Positions 51,505-61,766 of a DNA stretch of 64,000 nt are shown here, piece after piece. The translations under genes and the position numbers were made by a program. Under the pieces are notes generated by a model. The model ran no database searches. It saw nothing but the letters and a program-made list of their open reading frames with translations, and had not been told where the DNA came from. This stretch comes from JACKFB01 sp041389525 (lineage in GTDB: Bacteria; Myxococcota_A; UBA9042; PHBI01; JACKFB01), in contig JAWKRR010000010.1 of NCBI GenBank assembly GCA_041389525.1, positions 1-64,000 of the forward strand, in the 5' to 3' direction. The number at the start of each line of letters is the position of its first letter. Within the stretch, counting starts at the first letter, position 1.

Positions 51505-52074
51505 ATGCGAACGCTCCCGGCAGTCCGTGGTGCCCGCGCCATCGCTGTGTCTGTGGTTGTGGCCGCGACCCTCACCGCGTGGAGCACGTCCGCAGCCGAC
51601 GCCGCGGGTGTGCGCGTCGACATCGGGATCATGGGCGGGACCATGGCCGAGTGGGACGCGTTTGGCGAAGCCGGAAACGCGTTCGGGCTGCGGGCCGGCG
51701 TCCGAGTCGGCTCCTTCGACGTGGCGCTCGCGCTCGCGGGCGTGATGCCTGCCGGTCGCGTGCAGGCGCGGTTCGCCTCGATCTGGGCCGAGGGGCGTTG
51801 GCACCCGTTCATGGAGCGACTGCTGGCCCGGGATGTGCCCCTGTCGCCCTTCTTGCTCGTCGGCGCCGGCGTCGCCACCGCGGACGGTGCCGAAGCGCGC
51901 GATTTCGACGGATTCGACGCCGTGCGGTGGACGCCCGACCGCGCGCGCCCGGTGATCATGGCCGGCCTCGGCCTGCGCTACGGCGCGAACGACGGCCTCT
52001 ACGGCTCCCTGGACGCCAGGGCCTACAACCTCTCCCATGGCGGGCTCGTGCTCGCGATCGGGTACGCATTTTGA
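51505..52074 (+). CDS. Small outer-membrane beta-barrel-like protein
   Basis: 189 residues from ATG 51505, with GGGGGAG just upstream. Signal peptide AVSVVVAATLTAWSTSAADA. The mature part alternates beta-strands (VRVDIGIMGGTMAEW, FGLRAGVRVGSFDVALALAG, RVQARFASIWAEGRWHPF, SPFLLVGAGVATADG, ARPVIMAGLGLRYG) and ends with LVLAIGYAF, a C-terminal Phe as in outer-membrane beta-barrels. About eight strands. Function unknown. Confidence 0.7.
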   Translation: MRTLPAVRGARAIAVSVVVAATLTAWSTSAADAAGVRVDIGIMGGTMAEWDAFGEAGNAFGLRAGVRVGSFDVALALAGVMPAGRVQARFASIWAEGRWHPFMERLLARDVPLSPFLLVGAGVATADGAEARDFDGFDAVRWTPDRARPVIMAGLGLRYGANDGLYGSLDARAYNLSHGGLVLAIGYAF

Positions 52075-52167
52075 CCCCGGCTCGCGAACTGCCGCGCCCG
52101 CATCACGCGGCTCGCACGGGATGCGCATGAGTCCCCAGACCTTCAACTTCATGGACTAACCGAGAGT

Positions 52168-55146
52168 ATGGATCGCGACGTCGCCTCATTGACCTTGTAC
52201 CGGGACGGCACGGACTCGGGCCTGCTGCTGTGGGCCACCGATGACGCCCATTTCCCGCCAGCCGTGCGCACGCCCTTCATGCGCGGCCGCTGGCAGTCGA
52301 ATATCCCCGTGTTCGTGCCGAACACGGAGCGCCGCATGGCCCGCGAGCCCGTCTCGGGCTGGTACCTCGACGCAGCGCGCGCCGCCTCGGCACTCGCGCC
52401 GCTCTCCCTGAACGCGGTAGACCGCCTGCCGCCCTCCATCGCGGTGTGGGCGCTGGCGTCGAAGTGGGTCGTGGAGGCCATCGCCCGCGAGCAGGTGGTC
52501 CCGTCCCTCACGGCGACCCCGGACGCAGACGTCTGGGTCGCGCGCTGGCGGGCGGCTCCGGTGCGCCCCGAGGACCGCGCGCGGCTGGCCGGCCTCGCCG
52601 ACGCGATGCCCGGCGTGGCGCGCGCCTGGCCCGCTGAGGGTGCCGACCGCGTCATGACGGCCGACGCCGCCCTGCTGGAGTTCATCGACGCGGCGACCGA
52701 CGGCTTGCTCCGGGCCGCCACCCCCGAGACGGCCCCGCATCCCGGGCCCGGGCCGAACTGGGCCATGCGCGTCGGGCGCGCGCTCTCGGGACCGCAGGAC
52801 CGTTTCCAGGTCCAGGGCCTCAGCGACCGCCACGTCCCCGACGCGCTCAGCCGCTGGATCGCGCCCGCGACAGCGGTCGGCGGCGCGCGTCCGCTGGTCG
52901 GCTTTCGGCTGGAGGAGCCGGGCGGCCGCGACTCGACCTGGCGCATCACCTACCACCTCCTCGACGCGGGCGGGCAGACCCGCGTGTCCGTCGCCGACCT
53001 GCGCGACGGACGCCCCAAAGCCGTCGAGGCCGCCTCGCGAATGTCCAACCCGGCGGACACGCTGCTGGACGCGCTGGGCCGCTGCGCGCGCGTGTTTCCA
53101 GCCATCGAGCGCAGCCTCCAACAAGAGCTGCCCGCGGTGGTCCACGTCGACGCCGCCGAGGCTTGGCTCTTCCTCACGAAGTCTGCCGTGAGCCTCCAGC
53201 GCGCGGGCTACTGGGTCGACGTCCCGGCGGCGCTCTCTCGGGTGGGCCGTCGCCGACTCCGCGCGCGCATGCGCATCGGCACCGAGGGTCCGAGCGAAGG
53301 AGGCACCAGCAATGGCGGCGGCCTCCTGGGCGGGCTCGTGGATTTCCGCTGGGAAGCCAGCCTGGGCGACGACGCCCTGACCCCGTCGGAGTTCAAGCGC
53401 CTCACCGAGGCGAAGTCCGCGCTCGTGCTGCACCGCGGCCAGTGGGTGGCGGTCGATCCCGAAGAGGTCGAGCGCCTCAAGCACCTCATGGACGCTGGCG
53501 GTGGGCAGCTACCCGCCGCGGAGGCCCTGCGCCTCGCGCTGGCCAGCGAGGTGGCGGTTCCCGGCGCGGGCGAGACGCTGGCCGACGTGGTCTGTGACGG
53601 CGCGGTGGCGCGAGCGCTCGAGATCCTCAGCAGCGGCGTCGAGGGCCGGCTCAGTGAGATCGGCACCCCCGACGGGTTGCACGGCGATCTGCGCCCCTAC
53701 CAGAAGCGCGGCCTCGACTGGATGCTCGGCGTCACCAACATCGGCTTTGGCGCCTGCCTCGCCGACGACATGGGCCTGGGCAAGACCGTCGAGCTGCTAG
53801 CCCTCTTTCAGAGCCTGTGCGAGTCCCGCCGCGGCAACACCTTCCTGGTGGTCTGCCCCACGAGCGTGCTCGGGAACTGGCGCCGCGAGGTGCAGCGATT
53901 CGTGCCCGGAATCGCCACCCTGGTTCATCACGGCGCGGGCCGGGCGGGAGACGTCCGCGCGCTCCGAAGCCAGATGCGGACCCGGATGGCTGGGGCCGAC
54001 GGGATGATCGTCATCACCAGCTACGCGCTGGCACGTCGTGACGTGGAGATGTTCTCCGAGATCGAGTTCGACGCGCTGGCCCTGGACGAAGCTCAGAACA
54101 TCAAGAACCCAGAGGCCGCCCAGAGCCGCGCGGTGCGTCAGCTCGTGGCCAAGCGCCGCCTCGCGCTCACCGGCACCCCGGTCGAGAATCGCCTCACCGA
54201 GCTGTGGTCGATCATGGATTTCCTCAACCCGGGCCTGCTCGGAACGCGCACCGGCTTCAAGAAGACCTTCGCGGTGCCGGTCGAGCGCTACGGCGACTCC
54301 GACGCCGCCGAGAAGCTGCGTCGCGTGACCGCGCCCTTCATCTTGCGCCGCCTCAAGACCGACCCGGCCATCGCGCCCGACCTGCCCGACAAGGTCGAGA
54401 CCGTGCGCTTCTGCCCGCTGACCCGCGAGCAGGCGGCGCTCTACCAAGCGGCGCTCGACGACGCCATGAGCGAGATCGCGGGCCTGTCGCCGGGAATGGA
54501 GCGTCGCGGGCGCATCCTCGCGATGCTCACGGCGCTCAAGCAGATCTGCAATCACCCCGCGCACTATCTCCGCGACGAGGACCCCACCCCGCGCCGCTCT
54601 GGCAAGCTCACGCGCTTCCTCGAGCTGCTCGACGAGGTCGTCGAGGCCGGCGGCCATCCGCTGGTCTTCACCCAATACCGCGAGATGGGCGAGATCCTCG
54701 AGCGGGTGCTGAGCCGCCGCCTCGGCACTCGCATCCCGTTCTACCACGGCGGTCTCCCGCGGGTGGCCCGTGACCGCATCGTGGCGAGCTTCCAGGACCC
54801 GCACGGCCCTCCGGTGCTCATCGTGTCGCTGAAGGCCGGCGGCACCGGCCTCAACCTGACCCGCGCCAACCACGTGTTTCACTACGATCGCTGGTGGAAC
54901 CCCGCGGTGGAAGACCAGGCCACCGACCGCGCCTTCCGCATCGGGCAGACGCGCGACGTGACGGTCCATCGCTTGGTCAGCCAAGGCACCTTGGAGGAGC
55001 AGATCCACCAGATCCTCGAGGACAAGCGCAGTCTCGCCGACCGCGTCGTGGGCGCCGGTGAGACCTGGCTGTCCGAGCTGGACGACGCCACGCTCCACGA
55101 CCTGGTCAGCCTTGGCCAAGACGCCGTCGCGGAGGAAGATCCGTGA
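52168..55146 (+). CDS. SNF2-family DEAD/DEAH helicase (with SNF2-associated N-terminal domain)
   Basis: 992 residues. The N-terminal ~500 are the bacterial SNF2-associated (DUF3670-type) region. The ATPase part has CLADDMGLGKTVELLALFQSL (Walker A), VVCPTSVLGNWRREVQRF, DALALDEAQNIKNPEAAQSRAV (DEAQ), ALTGTPVENRLTELWSIMDF, VFTQYREMGEILERVL, LKAGGTGLNLTRANHVFHYDRWWNPAVEDQATDRAFRIGQ. The catalytic motifs are complete. It is translationally coupled (GTGA) to the SWIM-finger gene. Such pairs occur widely in bacteria, with proposed roles in DNA metabolism or transcription; a precise function is not known. Confidence 0.92.
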   Translation: MDRDVASLTLYRDGTDSGLLLWATDDAHFPPAVRTPFMRGRWQSNIPVFVPNTERRMAREPVSGWYLDAARAASALAPLSLNAVDRLPPSIAVWALASKWVVEAIAREQVVPSLTATPDADVWVARWRAAPVRPEDRARLAGLADAMPGVARAWPAEGADRVMTADAALLEFIDAATDGLLRAATPETAPHPGPGPNWAMRVGRALSGPQDRFQVQGLSDRHVPDALSRWIAPATAVGGARPLVGFRLEEPGGRDSTWRITYHLLDAGGQTRVSVADLRDGRPKAVEAASRMSNPADTLLDALGRCARVFPAIERSLQQELPAVVHVDAAEAWLFLTKSAVSLQRAGYWVDVPAALSRVGRRRLRARMRIGTEGPSEGGTSNGGGLLGGLVDFRWEASLGDDALTPSEFKRLTEAKSALVLHRGQWVAVDPEEVERLKHLMDAGGGQLPAAEALRLALASEVAVPGAGETLADVVCDGAVARALEILSSGVEGRLSEIGTPDGLHGDLRPYQKRGLDWMLGVTNIGFGACLADDMGLGKTVELLALFQSLCESRRGNTFLVVCPTSVLGNWRREVQRFVPGIATLVHHGAGRAGDVRALRSQMRTRMAGADGMIVITSYALARRDVEMFSEIEFDALALDEAQNIKNPEAAQSRAVRQLVAKRRLALTGTPVENRLTELWSIMDFLNPGLLGTRTGFKKTFAVPVERYGDSDAAEKLRRVTAPFILRRLKTDPAIAPDLPDKVETVRFCPLTREQAALYQAALDDAMSEIAGLSPGMERRGRILAMLTALKQICNHPAHYLRDEDPTPRRSGKLTRFLELLDEVVEAGGHPLVFTQYREMGEILERVLSRRLGTRIPFYHGGLPRVARDRIVASFQDPHGPPVLIVSLKAGGTGLNLTRANHVFHYDRWWNPAVEDQATDRAFRIGQTRDVTVHRLVSQGTLEEQIHQILEDKRSLADRVVGAGETWLSELDDATLHDLVSLGQDAVAEEDP

Positions 55147-56177
55147 ACAGCATCGAACCCGTGATGTCCTGGTGGACGCAGCGCTGGGCGGACCCTCTCG
55201 AGGAGTCGCGCGACCTCCGTCAGAAGGTGCGCAAAGGTCGCGTCCTCACCCGCCGCGGTCGGGTCTCCGAGCTGACCGTGCGCCCCGGCCTCGTGACGGC
55301 CATGGTCGCCGAAGACACAGGCGTTCCGAGCAGCGTGCGGCTGCGGCAGCCCGTGATTCAGGAGGCGGTCTGGAGCCGCGTGGTCGAACGAATCGCGCGC
55401 TCCGCAGGTCAGGCGAGCCAGCTGCTCCAGGGCCGAATTACCGAGCAGATGGTTGTGTTTTTTGAGGAAGAGGGCTCCGAGCTCTTCCCCTTCGACCAGC
55501 ACGACCTGACCTACTTCTGCACCTGCCGCGACGACTCTGCGATCTGCATTCACGCCGTCGCCGTGCATTACGCCGTGGCGGACGTGCTCAACGCGGACCC
55601 GCTGCTGCTTTTCGAGTTCCGTGGTCGCGTGCGCTCCGATCTCATGGAGGCGTTGCGTGGCGCGCGAACGACGGTCATCGACGACCCGGGTGTCGGCGTC
55701 GCGGAGAGCGATGAGACCGAGAGCGCCGATTCGCTAGTCGATACCTACTGGAAGGCTGGTATCATTCCGCACCTAGCGTTTCGCCTCTCCGCGGGCGATC
55801 TCGCGGATGGCGAGGCGCTTCCGGTCATCCGAGCGCTCGGGCCGGGTCCCGGCGAGACTTCACCAGATGAGATAGCAGACGTGCTTGCCCCCATCGTGCG
55901 CATGGGGCGCAGGCGGGTTGAAGAGCTTGTCGAACAGGTAACGGAGGACGACGTGCCCGACGCACCCAACCCGACTTCTGCCGACTCCCTGGACGACGTC
56001 CTGGTCGCGGCGGCCTATCAGCACGGATCCCTGACCTCGTCGTTCGTTGCGGACGCGTTGGGGATCAGCGTACTGGAGGCGCGGCGCTACCTGCAGTGGC
56101 TCGTCGACGAGGGGCGTCTGGCCCAGGTCGGGCGCGCGCGCGGGACCAAGTACGTGCCGCTTGAGGCCGCCGAATAG
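55143..56177 (+). CDS. SWIM zinc-finger protein, helicase partner
   Basis: 344 residues from GTG 55143, overlapping the helicase stop. The SWIM motif C-x-C-x6-C-x-H is seen in LTYFCTCRDDSAICIHAVAVHYA. The N-terminal WWTQRWADPLEESRDLRQKVRKGRVLTRRGRVSELTVRPG is typical of SWIM proteins next to SNF2 enzymes. An acidic middle follows (DDPGVGVAESDETESADSLVD), and the C-terminal ~60 residues look like a winged helix (DALGISVLEARRYLQWLVDEGRLAQVGR). It probably binds DNA or helps recruit the helicase. Confidence 0.88.
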   Translation: MNSIEPVMSWWTQRWADPLEESRDLRQKVRKGRVLTRRGRVSELTVRPGLVTAMVAEDTGVPSSVRLRQPVIQEAVWSRVVERIARSAGQASQLLQGRITEQMVVFFEEEGSELFPFDQHDLTYFCTCRDDSAICIHAVAVHYAVADVLNADPLLLFEFRGRVRSDLMEALRGARTTVIDDPGVGVAESDETESADSLVDTYWKAGIIPHLAFRLSAGDLADGEALPVIRALGPGPGETSPDEIADVLAPIVRMGRRRVEELVEQVTEDDVPDAPNPTSADSLDDVLVAAAYQHGSLTSSFVADALGISVLEARRYLQWLVDEGRLAQVGRARGTKYVPLEAAE

Positions 56178-56299
56178 CAGACGCTGTCGCGCGCACGAGC
56201 CCTTCGCCCGCGCGTCGCACCTCGGTCAGCCGTCCGCGCGAGCCCGTCACGCTCGCGACGTTTCCCCGCGCTCGGCGCACCGCGCCACGCCCAAGCTCG

Positions 56300-59200
56300 T
56301 CAGCGGCCCGCGCCCTGCGGCAGCGCCTTGCGCTTGAAGGTGAAGTCGGCGTTGTAGGTGGTGCCATTCACCGTCGCCGCTGTCTTCCCGGTCCCCTCGT
56401 CGCCGTAGCCATCGCCATCCGTGTCGGCCATCTGCACGATGACGCCATCCGCGACGGGGATGGGGATCGCGCCCCACAAGACGATGAACGGGTCGATGGC
56501 GAAGATGTCACCGTCCACGACGCCCTCGAGGTGGTCGATGGTCACCCCGTCGAAGTTCTCCACGACCACCGCGGTCACCTGCCCGCCGGCCGACTGGATG
56601 AGCGAGAGGGTGACGGTGATCCCTGCGTTGAACGCCTTCACGGAGATGGTCAGGTCCCACTGGCCCGAGACATCGAGGCTAGGCAGCCCGCCCGTCTCGA
56701 ACGCGATCTCAAGCGGGAGGGCCAGGGTGCTGCCGAAACGCGCCGTCAGCGTGCCCTCGACGCGGATCCCGTAGTGCGTGTCGAGCGCCAGCGGTGCCGC
56801 CGGTGCAAACCGTGCGAAGCGGCCAGACACCGTCCACACACCGTCGACGACCGACTCCGTGTCCGGATCCTCCGCGTCGGTGCGCGTGTACAGGAGGAAC
56901 GCGCTCTCTTGCCCCGTGGCCAGGACGTCGGAGAAGCCCAACTCGACAGGGCTCTCGAACCAGACGTGGGCGCTGTCTGCCAGCGGCGTGCTCGACGTCA
57001 GATACAAGGTCTCGGAGGGCTGCTGACGCACGTACTCAGTCAGCGCGCTCAACTGCGCCTCGTCCAGCGTCGACTCGGTGAACTGCGCGGCGAACTCGAC
57101 CATGGCCTCGAGCGTCAGCCACTGCCCCTCGCGGCCCCAGGGCCCGGTGTCGTAAGCGCCGTAGAGCGACGGCACATCGGTCATCTTGCCGGCGGTCTTC
57201 CCCTCGTGCACCAAGCGATCGGTCAGCAGCGGACCTGAGTGGCACTCCGCGCAGCCCGCGCCGCCGTCCGCAACGGGCTTCTGGAACACGTCACGTCCGG
57301 CCAGACCGGCCTCGTCCAGCCGTCCGCCGGGCAGGGTGTACGGGTTGGGCGGCGCGGTCACGGACTGCATATACAACGTCAGCAGACTCATCTGCGCGCC
57401 GGACGCCTCGGCCCCGACCAGCTTGAGCACCTCGCGGCTGAAATCGAAGAGGGTCGGAAGCTGCCCGCCCCACAGAAACGGCGAGGTCCCGCCAATGTTT
57501 CTGAAGGCGAGCGTGTTCACCGGGCCGTCCGCCAGGATGTCCCAGACGAGGCCGTCGGTGAGCCCGTCAATGTGGCAGTTGTTGCAGGAGAATTCGCCCC
57601 GGGACGAGAACGACGCGTCGTTGAAGATGCGCTGGCCTTGCTTGACCTCCAGGGGCGTCGGGTCCGAGCCGATCGCGTAGGTGGCGTGGCCGAGATCGGC
57701 CGCGGGCGTTGAGGTCGGGAGATCCCAGGACTCGAGCAGGTTGTCCAACCAGGAGTAGGTGTAGACGCGCCCGCCGGAGAAGACGAGGCCGCGGGGATCG
57801 CTGCCCGTGGGGATGCGGCCCAGCTCTTCGTAAGTGTCTGGGTCCAGCATCAGCAAGGCGCCGCCAGCGGACAGCGTGATCAGCAGCACGCTCTTGTCCG
57901 GCGTGGCCGCGATGGAGAAGGGGCTCGCGGCCGGGCCCGAGCTGCTCTCCTGGTGGTCCAGATCGATGTGCTGGATGACCGTCCAGGCCGTGGGCGAGGT
58001 GGCGTCGATATCGACGATGGCCAGGCCGTGCGTGATGGGGTGTTTCGAGGCGTCCACCGAAGCGAGGGTGTTGTCGCTGTGGCTCACGGAGACGATGAGC
58101 CGATTCGGGTGCACCGGGTCCAGCGCCATCCCGCGGATGATCGTCCCGACGTCGGGGACGTAGGCGACCAGCTCTCCGGCGTCGGCGTCGATGACCGCGA
58201 CATCCTTCGAGGCCTCAGCGGCCGGCAGGTCCCCCTGCAGCGGCCCCAGCGGGTGCGCGTTGCTCGAGATCAGCGACGCGACGTAGAGCTTCCTGTTCGC
58301 GTCGTCCAGCACCATCGCGCGCGGGTCGCGCCCGACGTCGACGGACGCCGAGATGGCGCCCTCGTCCTCAAGCTCGACGCGCACGACGCGGTCCTCGCCG
58401 CTCAACGCCACCCAGACCACGCGCGTGCCGGCGGGCGAGGTGTCCAACGCCAGCCCTGTCGGCTCGTTGCCCACCCGAAACCCGTCGCGAACCCGCAGGG
58501 TCCCCAGGTCCACAAAGCCCAGCGTGTCCCGCCCTGTCTGGGCCACGATCAGATAGTCGAGGTCGTCCGCGTAGGCGAGGGCGGTCGGCCACGAGCCGGT
58601 GTGTATCAAGTCCGCGTCGGGCACAGCCTTCTTGCCCGACACGCGCGCCCGGTGAAGGGCGTTCGATACCGGGCTGGCGACCCACAGGTAGCCTTTCGTC
58701 AGCGCAAGTGGGGCGGTCGGCGAGTAGTTGTAGTTCAGGAACGTGTCGGGGTTGAGCGCGTCCGCCCGCACGTCGAGGGTCACCGTGTCGGGGCCGCGAT
58801 AGATCTCCCACAGCCCAGGCCGGTCCAGGGTCAAGCGCTGCCGGGGGTGGGTCCCCTCGATCAGCGTGAGGGCGTCTGACGGTTTTGGGCCCAGCGCCAC
58901 GGTGCACGGGTGGTTGGCGCCCCAGAAGGCTAGGTAGTCGTCCCCGTCGAAGAAGAGCGTCTCGCCGACCGGGACCACCACGGTGGCGGTGATTCCGACC
59001 TGGTCTTTGTCGCAGGGGCTGACGACCGGAACATCGGGGACGACGTCGTTCTCGAGCCCATCCGGGCCTGCGTCCGCGTCCGTCACGTCGACGTCCGCCC
59101 CGTCGATCTCCGGCGCCGCATCCGCGACGTCGTTGGGGGCGTCGAGTGCCGTGTCCAACCCGTCTGGGCCCGGGTCGATCGCATCGACCGCGTCGGCGAG

Positions 59201-59338
59201 CGGCGCGTCCGCCGCGCTGGGAACCGCGCCGTAGCAACCGGCCACACTCGCGAGGAGGCTGATGGTGGCGACCACGACCGCGCCATGCAGTCCTAGCCGC
59301 CCGAATCCAGTCTCTGTCTCTCTTCGCGAGTGCAGCAT
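56300..59338 (-). CDS. Beta-propeller lipoprotein with two c-type haem sites
   Basis: 1012 residues from ATG at 59338. The lipoprotein signal VATISLLASVAGC is followed by an Ala/Asp-rich acidic linker. The N-terminal half is a YVTN/NHL-like propeller (LALTKGYLWVASPVSNALHRARV, DLDYLIVAQTGRDTLGFVDLGTLRVRDGF, VAVIDADAGELVAYVPDVG). The C-terminal part has two CxxCH sites: CNNCHIDG and CAECHSGPLL, with GRDVFQKPVADGGAGCAEC as in MauG/cytochrome-c-peroxidase-type proteins. A C-terminal beta-rich region follows. Probably a surface or periplasmic dihaem enzyme or redox protein. Several such genes exist in myxobacteria. Confidence 0.8.
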   Translation of the reverse strand: MLHSRRETETGFGRLGLHGAVVVATISLLASVAGCYGAVPSAADAPLADAVDAIDPGPDGLDTALDAPNDVADAAPEIDGADVDVTDADAGPDGLENDVVPDVPVVSPCDKDQVGITATVVVPVGETLFFDGDDYLAFWGANHPCTVALGPKPSDALTLIEGTHPRQRLTLDRPGLWEIYRGPDTVTLDVRADALNPDTFLNYNYSPTAPLALTKGYLWVASPVSNALHRARVSGKKAVPDADLIHTGSWPTALAYADDLDYLIVAQTGRDTLGFVDLGTLRVRDGFRVGNEPTGLALDTSPAGTRVVWVALSGEDRVVRVELEDEGAISASVDVGRDPRAMVLDDANRKLYVASLISSNAHPLGPLQGDLPAAEASKDVAVIDADAGELVAYVPDVGTIIRGMALDPVHPNRLIVSVSHSDNTLASVDASKHPITHGLAIVDIDATSPTAWTVIQHIDLDHQESSSGPAASPFSIAATPDKSVLLITLSAGGALLMLDPDTYEELGRIPTGSDPRGLVFSGGRVYTYSWLDNLLESWDLPTSTPAADLGHATYAIGSDPTPLEVKQGQRIFNDASFSSRGEFSCNNCHIDGLTDGLVWDILADGPVNTLAFRNIGGTSPFLWGGQLPTLFDFSREVLKLVGAEASGAQMSLLTLYMQSVTAPPNPYTLPGGRLDEAGLAGRDVFQKPVADGGAGCAECHSGPLLTDRLVHEGKTAGKMTDVPSLYGAYDTGPWGREGQWLTLEAMVEFAAQFTESTLDEAQLSALTEYVRQQPSETLYLTSSTPLADSAHVWFESPVELGFSDVLATGQESAFLLYTRTDAEDPDTESVVDGVWTVSGRFARFAPAAPLALDTHYGIRVEGTLTARFGSTLALPLEIAFETGGLPSLDVSGQWDLTISVKAFNAGITVTLSLIQSAGGQVTAVVVENFDGVTIDHLEGVVDGDIFAIDPFIVLWGAIPIPVADGVIVQMADTDGDGYGDEGTGKTAATVNGTTYNADFTFKRKALPQGAGR

Positions 59339-59393
59339 GTCAGCGCTCCGTCGGAGCCCCGGTCCCGCCGAAACCCTCGTGTATGCGAGGCGG

Positions 59394-61766
59394 TTACGGG
59401 TTCGGGACGAACTTCTGAATGTCGATGAAGGACGCCCGCTTCACCGAGAGGAGCAGGGTGTCGAGGGTGTCACCGCCCGGCGCCGCGACCGCCTCGGCCG
59501 TGACATCAGACACGAAATCCAGGCTGCTCACGAGCAAGAGGGCGAACCCGACGGCGCGGTCGACGAGGGTCGGCTCCACGGTGGTCGGGTCCGGCACCAC
59601 GTAGGACGCGCTGCCGTTCATCCAGATGGTCCAGTTCTGCCCCTCTTCCCCCTTGAAGAGGACGCGCTGCACGTCGGCGCCGGCGAGCGGCTCCACGGTG
59701 ACGGTCCGGGTCGTGGCGTCCCACGAGCTGGCCATGGGGAAGCCCAAGAAGGCCTCGACGGACTGCGCGGTCGGAAGCGGGGCGCCGGGTGTGGCCAGGG
59801 AGATCACGGCGCTGCCGCCCTCGGGCCGGGCCTCGCCGGGCCCCGCCGACAGGTTCACGGCGACTGCCGCCGTGGCGTACCGCGAGTTGGGACCGCCCAG
59901 GCCGCTGTTCAGCGGCGCGGAGGGGAGCGTGAAGGGGTCGACCTCGGGCGTGCTCGTGTCGGAATCCACGATGCCGTCGGCGACGTCGGACTTGGAGGCC
60001 TGGTCGTTTCCGGCGGTCAGACCGATCGGGTAGAGGAGGCCATCGGGAGTCAGCGCGCCCGCGATGATGAAGAGCGAGTCCGCGTAGCCGAGATCGCCCA
60101 TCGCCGGCAGCGTCGGGATGGTGAGCGTCGAGGCGAGGCCGAGGGGGATGCGCAGGGACGGCGAGATCGTGGTCGAGGTCGGCGCGCCGTCGCCGGCGAA
60201 GGTCCCGGTGGGGGTCGCCGTGGACCAGAAATCGCCGAAGAGCGGGACCAGCGCCCGCACGATGAGGGCGAAGTCGAAGTCGCCGCCGGTCACCGCGCTG
60301 ATGATGTCATCGATGAACGAGACGACCTCGTCGACCCGCACGCGACCGCCCAGGCTCCACACCCGGTGGGTTCCGCGCGGCGCGGCGAGGACGAAGTCCC
60401 GAATGGCGGGCGTGCCCAGCGCGAAGGTGACGCCGCCGGGGATCTCCGCGACCTGGTTGGGATCCACGCCGGGAACCGAGGCCTCGGGGTCGAAGTAGCG
60501 CTTCACGTTCGCGCCGATGATCGACTGCAGGTTGAAGTCGAAGAGGCTCGCGGAGAAGGGGAACGAGGTGAGCGATAGCTCCAGCTCGCCGTCCTTGGGG
60601 TAGTCGTCGAGACCGACGAGCCCGCGGACGATATTGGCGCCAATGAGCTGTGTGGTGGCCTCGACGACCGCGCCAGCCTTGTCCATCGTGATCTCGCCCC
60701 AGAAGGTGCGCGGAGTGGGCAGGAAGAGCGTCCCGGGCGCGGCGCGCAGCCAGCTTACCCAGTCGGTCTGCGTGCCGAAGATGTGGACGTCCACCAGCGC
60801 CTCGGCGCCTGCGTACCGGACCACGCCGTCGGCGGGGATCGCGCCGCTGGCCAGGAGATCGCCGCTGGCGTTATCTACCAGGGCGTAGGTGCCCGCGATG
60901 GGGGCGAGGTCGCCCTCCTCGACAGCGATGACCGTGTAGGTGTCGGCGGGGGCCGGCACGACGTTACGAAGCGTCGTCGCCACGGAGCGCCCATCGGCCG
61001 TCTTCGCGGTGATCGTGGCCATCCCCGCGTTGGCGCCGCCGGTGACCACGCCGAGGGAATCGACCGCGGCCACGTCCGTCGCGCTCGAGCTCCACGTGAC
61101 CGTCGCCGCCAGCACGATGTCAGGGCTCGCCGCGTCCCACATCTCAGCGTGCAGGGCGGTCGTGGCGCCGGTGGTCAGGACCGTGGCCCGCTCCGGGATT
61201 CGCAAGGCCCACGTGGTGGTCGCGGGCGCGGCCTGACAGGCGCCCGCCGCGCACAGCTCGCCAGTGCCACAGTCCGCGTCGCTCGCGCAGTACCAGACGC
61301 CGCACACGCCGCTGGGGACGTCGCAGCGGCAGTCGAAGCGCTCGTCGGCGCACTGGCCTTCTGCGAAGCCCTGGGCGAGGCAGTCGGCGTCGGTCTTGCA
61401 CTTGAAGACCGGCACGCAGCATCCCACTTTGCAGAGCCAATCGGTCTGCGGGGCGGGGCACAGCTTCTTGTCGTTCTTGCCGAACTCGTTGAGGCAGGGC
61501 TGGCTGCAGGAGCTGGCGTCTCCCGCGGTGTCCGCGTCGGTGACCGCGTCGGCGTCGGCGTCGGCGTCCGGCGTGGCGTCGGGCAGGTCGGTCGGGTCGG
61601 TGTCCGGCGTGGCATCCGGTGCGGTGGTGTCCGCGTCGCCAGTCGACGAATCCGCCGTGTCCGCCACGGTATCGGGAGCGAGGTCAGCCCCGCCGTCGTC
61701 GTCGCCCGAGCAAGCGAAAATCGCGAGGGAAAGACCCACCACCACGGTACCAAGCGTCAGCCGCAT
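59394..61766 (-). CDS. Asp- and Cys-rich lipoprotein with Ig-like domain
   Basis: 790 residues from ATG at 61766, preceded by GGAGG. Lipobox LAIFAC, then a long Asp/Thr/Ala acidic linker (DADADADAVTDADTAGDA). A Cys-rich region follows (CSQPCLNEFGKNDKKLCPAP, CKTDADCLAQGF, CASDADCGTGELCAAGAC), and then a BIG2/Ig-like domain (ATVTWSSSATDVAAVDSLGVVTGGANAGMATITA). The C-terminal ~450 residues are beta-rich and not recognised (GDLAPIAGTYALVDNASGDLLASG and beyond). Likely a surface lipoprotein. It is followed on the same strand by the beta-propeller dihaem gene, separated by ~55 bases; possibly one transcript. Confidence 0.75.
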   Translation of the reverse strand: MRLTLGTVVVGLSLAIFACSGDDDGGADLAPDTVADTADSSTGDADTTAPDATPDTDPTDLPDATPDADADADAVTDADTAGDASSCSQPCLNEFGKNDKKLCPAPQTDWLCKVGCCVPVFKCKTDADCLAQGFAEGQCADERFDCRCDVPSGVCGVWYCASDADCGTGELCAAGACQAAPATTTWALRIPERATVLTTGATTALHAEMWDAASPDIVLAATVTWSSSATDVAAVDSLGVVTGGANAGMATITAKTADGRSVATTLRNVVPAPADTYTVIAVEEGDLAPIAGTYALVDNASGDLLASGAIPADGVVRYAGAEALVDVHIFGTQTDWVSWLRAAPGTLFLPTPRTFWGEITMDKAGAVVEATTQLIGANIVRGLVGLDDYPKDGELELSLTSFPFSASLFDFNLQSIIGANVKRYFDPEASVPGVDPNQVAEIPGGVTFALGTPAIRDFVLAAPRGTHRVWSLGGRVRVDEVVSFIDDIISAVTGGDFDFALIVRALVPLFGDFWSTATPTGTFAGDGAPTSTTISPSLRIPLGLASTLTIPTLPAMGDLGYADSLFIIAGALTPDGLLYPIGLTAGNDQASKSDVADGIVDSDTSTPEVDPFTLPSAPLNSGLGGPNSRYATAAVAVNLSAGPGEARPEGGSAVISLATPGAPLPTAQSVEAFLGFPMASSWDATTRTVTVEPLAGADVQRVLFKGEEGQNWTIWMNGSASYVVPDPTTVEPTLVDRAVGFALLLVSSLDFVSDVTAEAVAAPGGDTLDTLLLSVKRASFIDIQKFVPNP

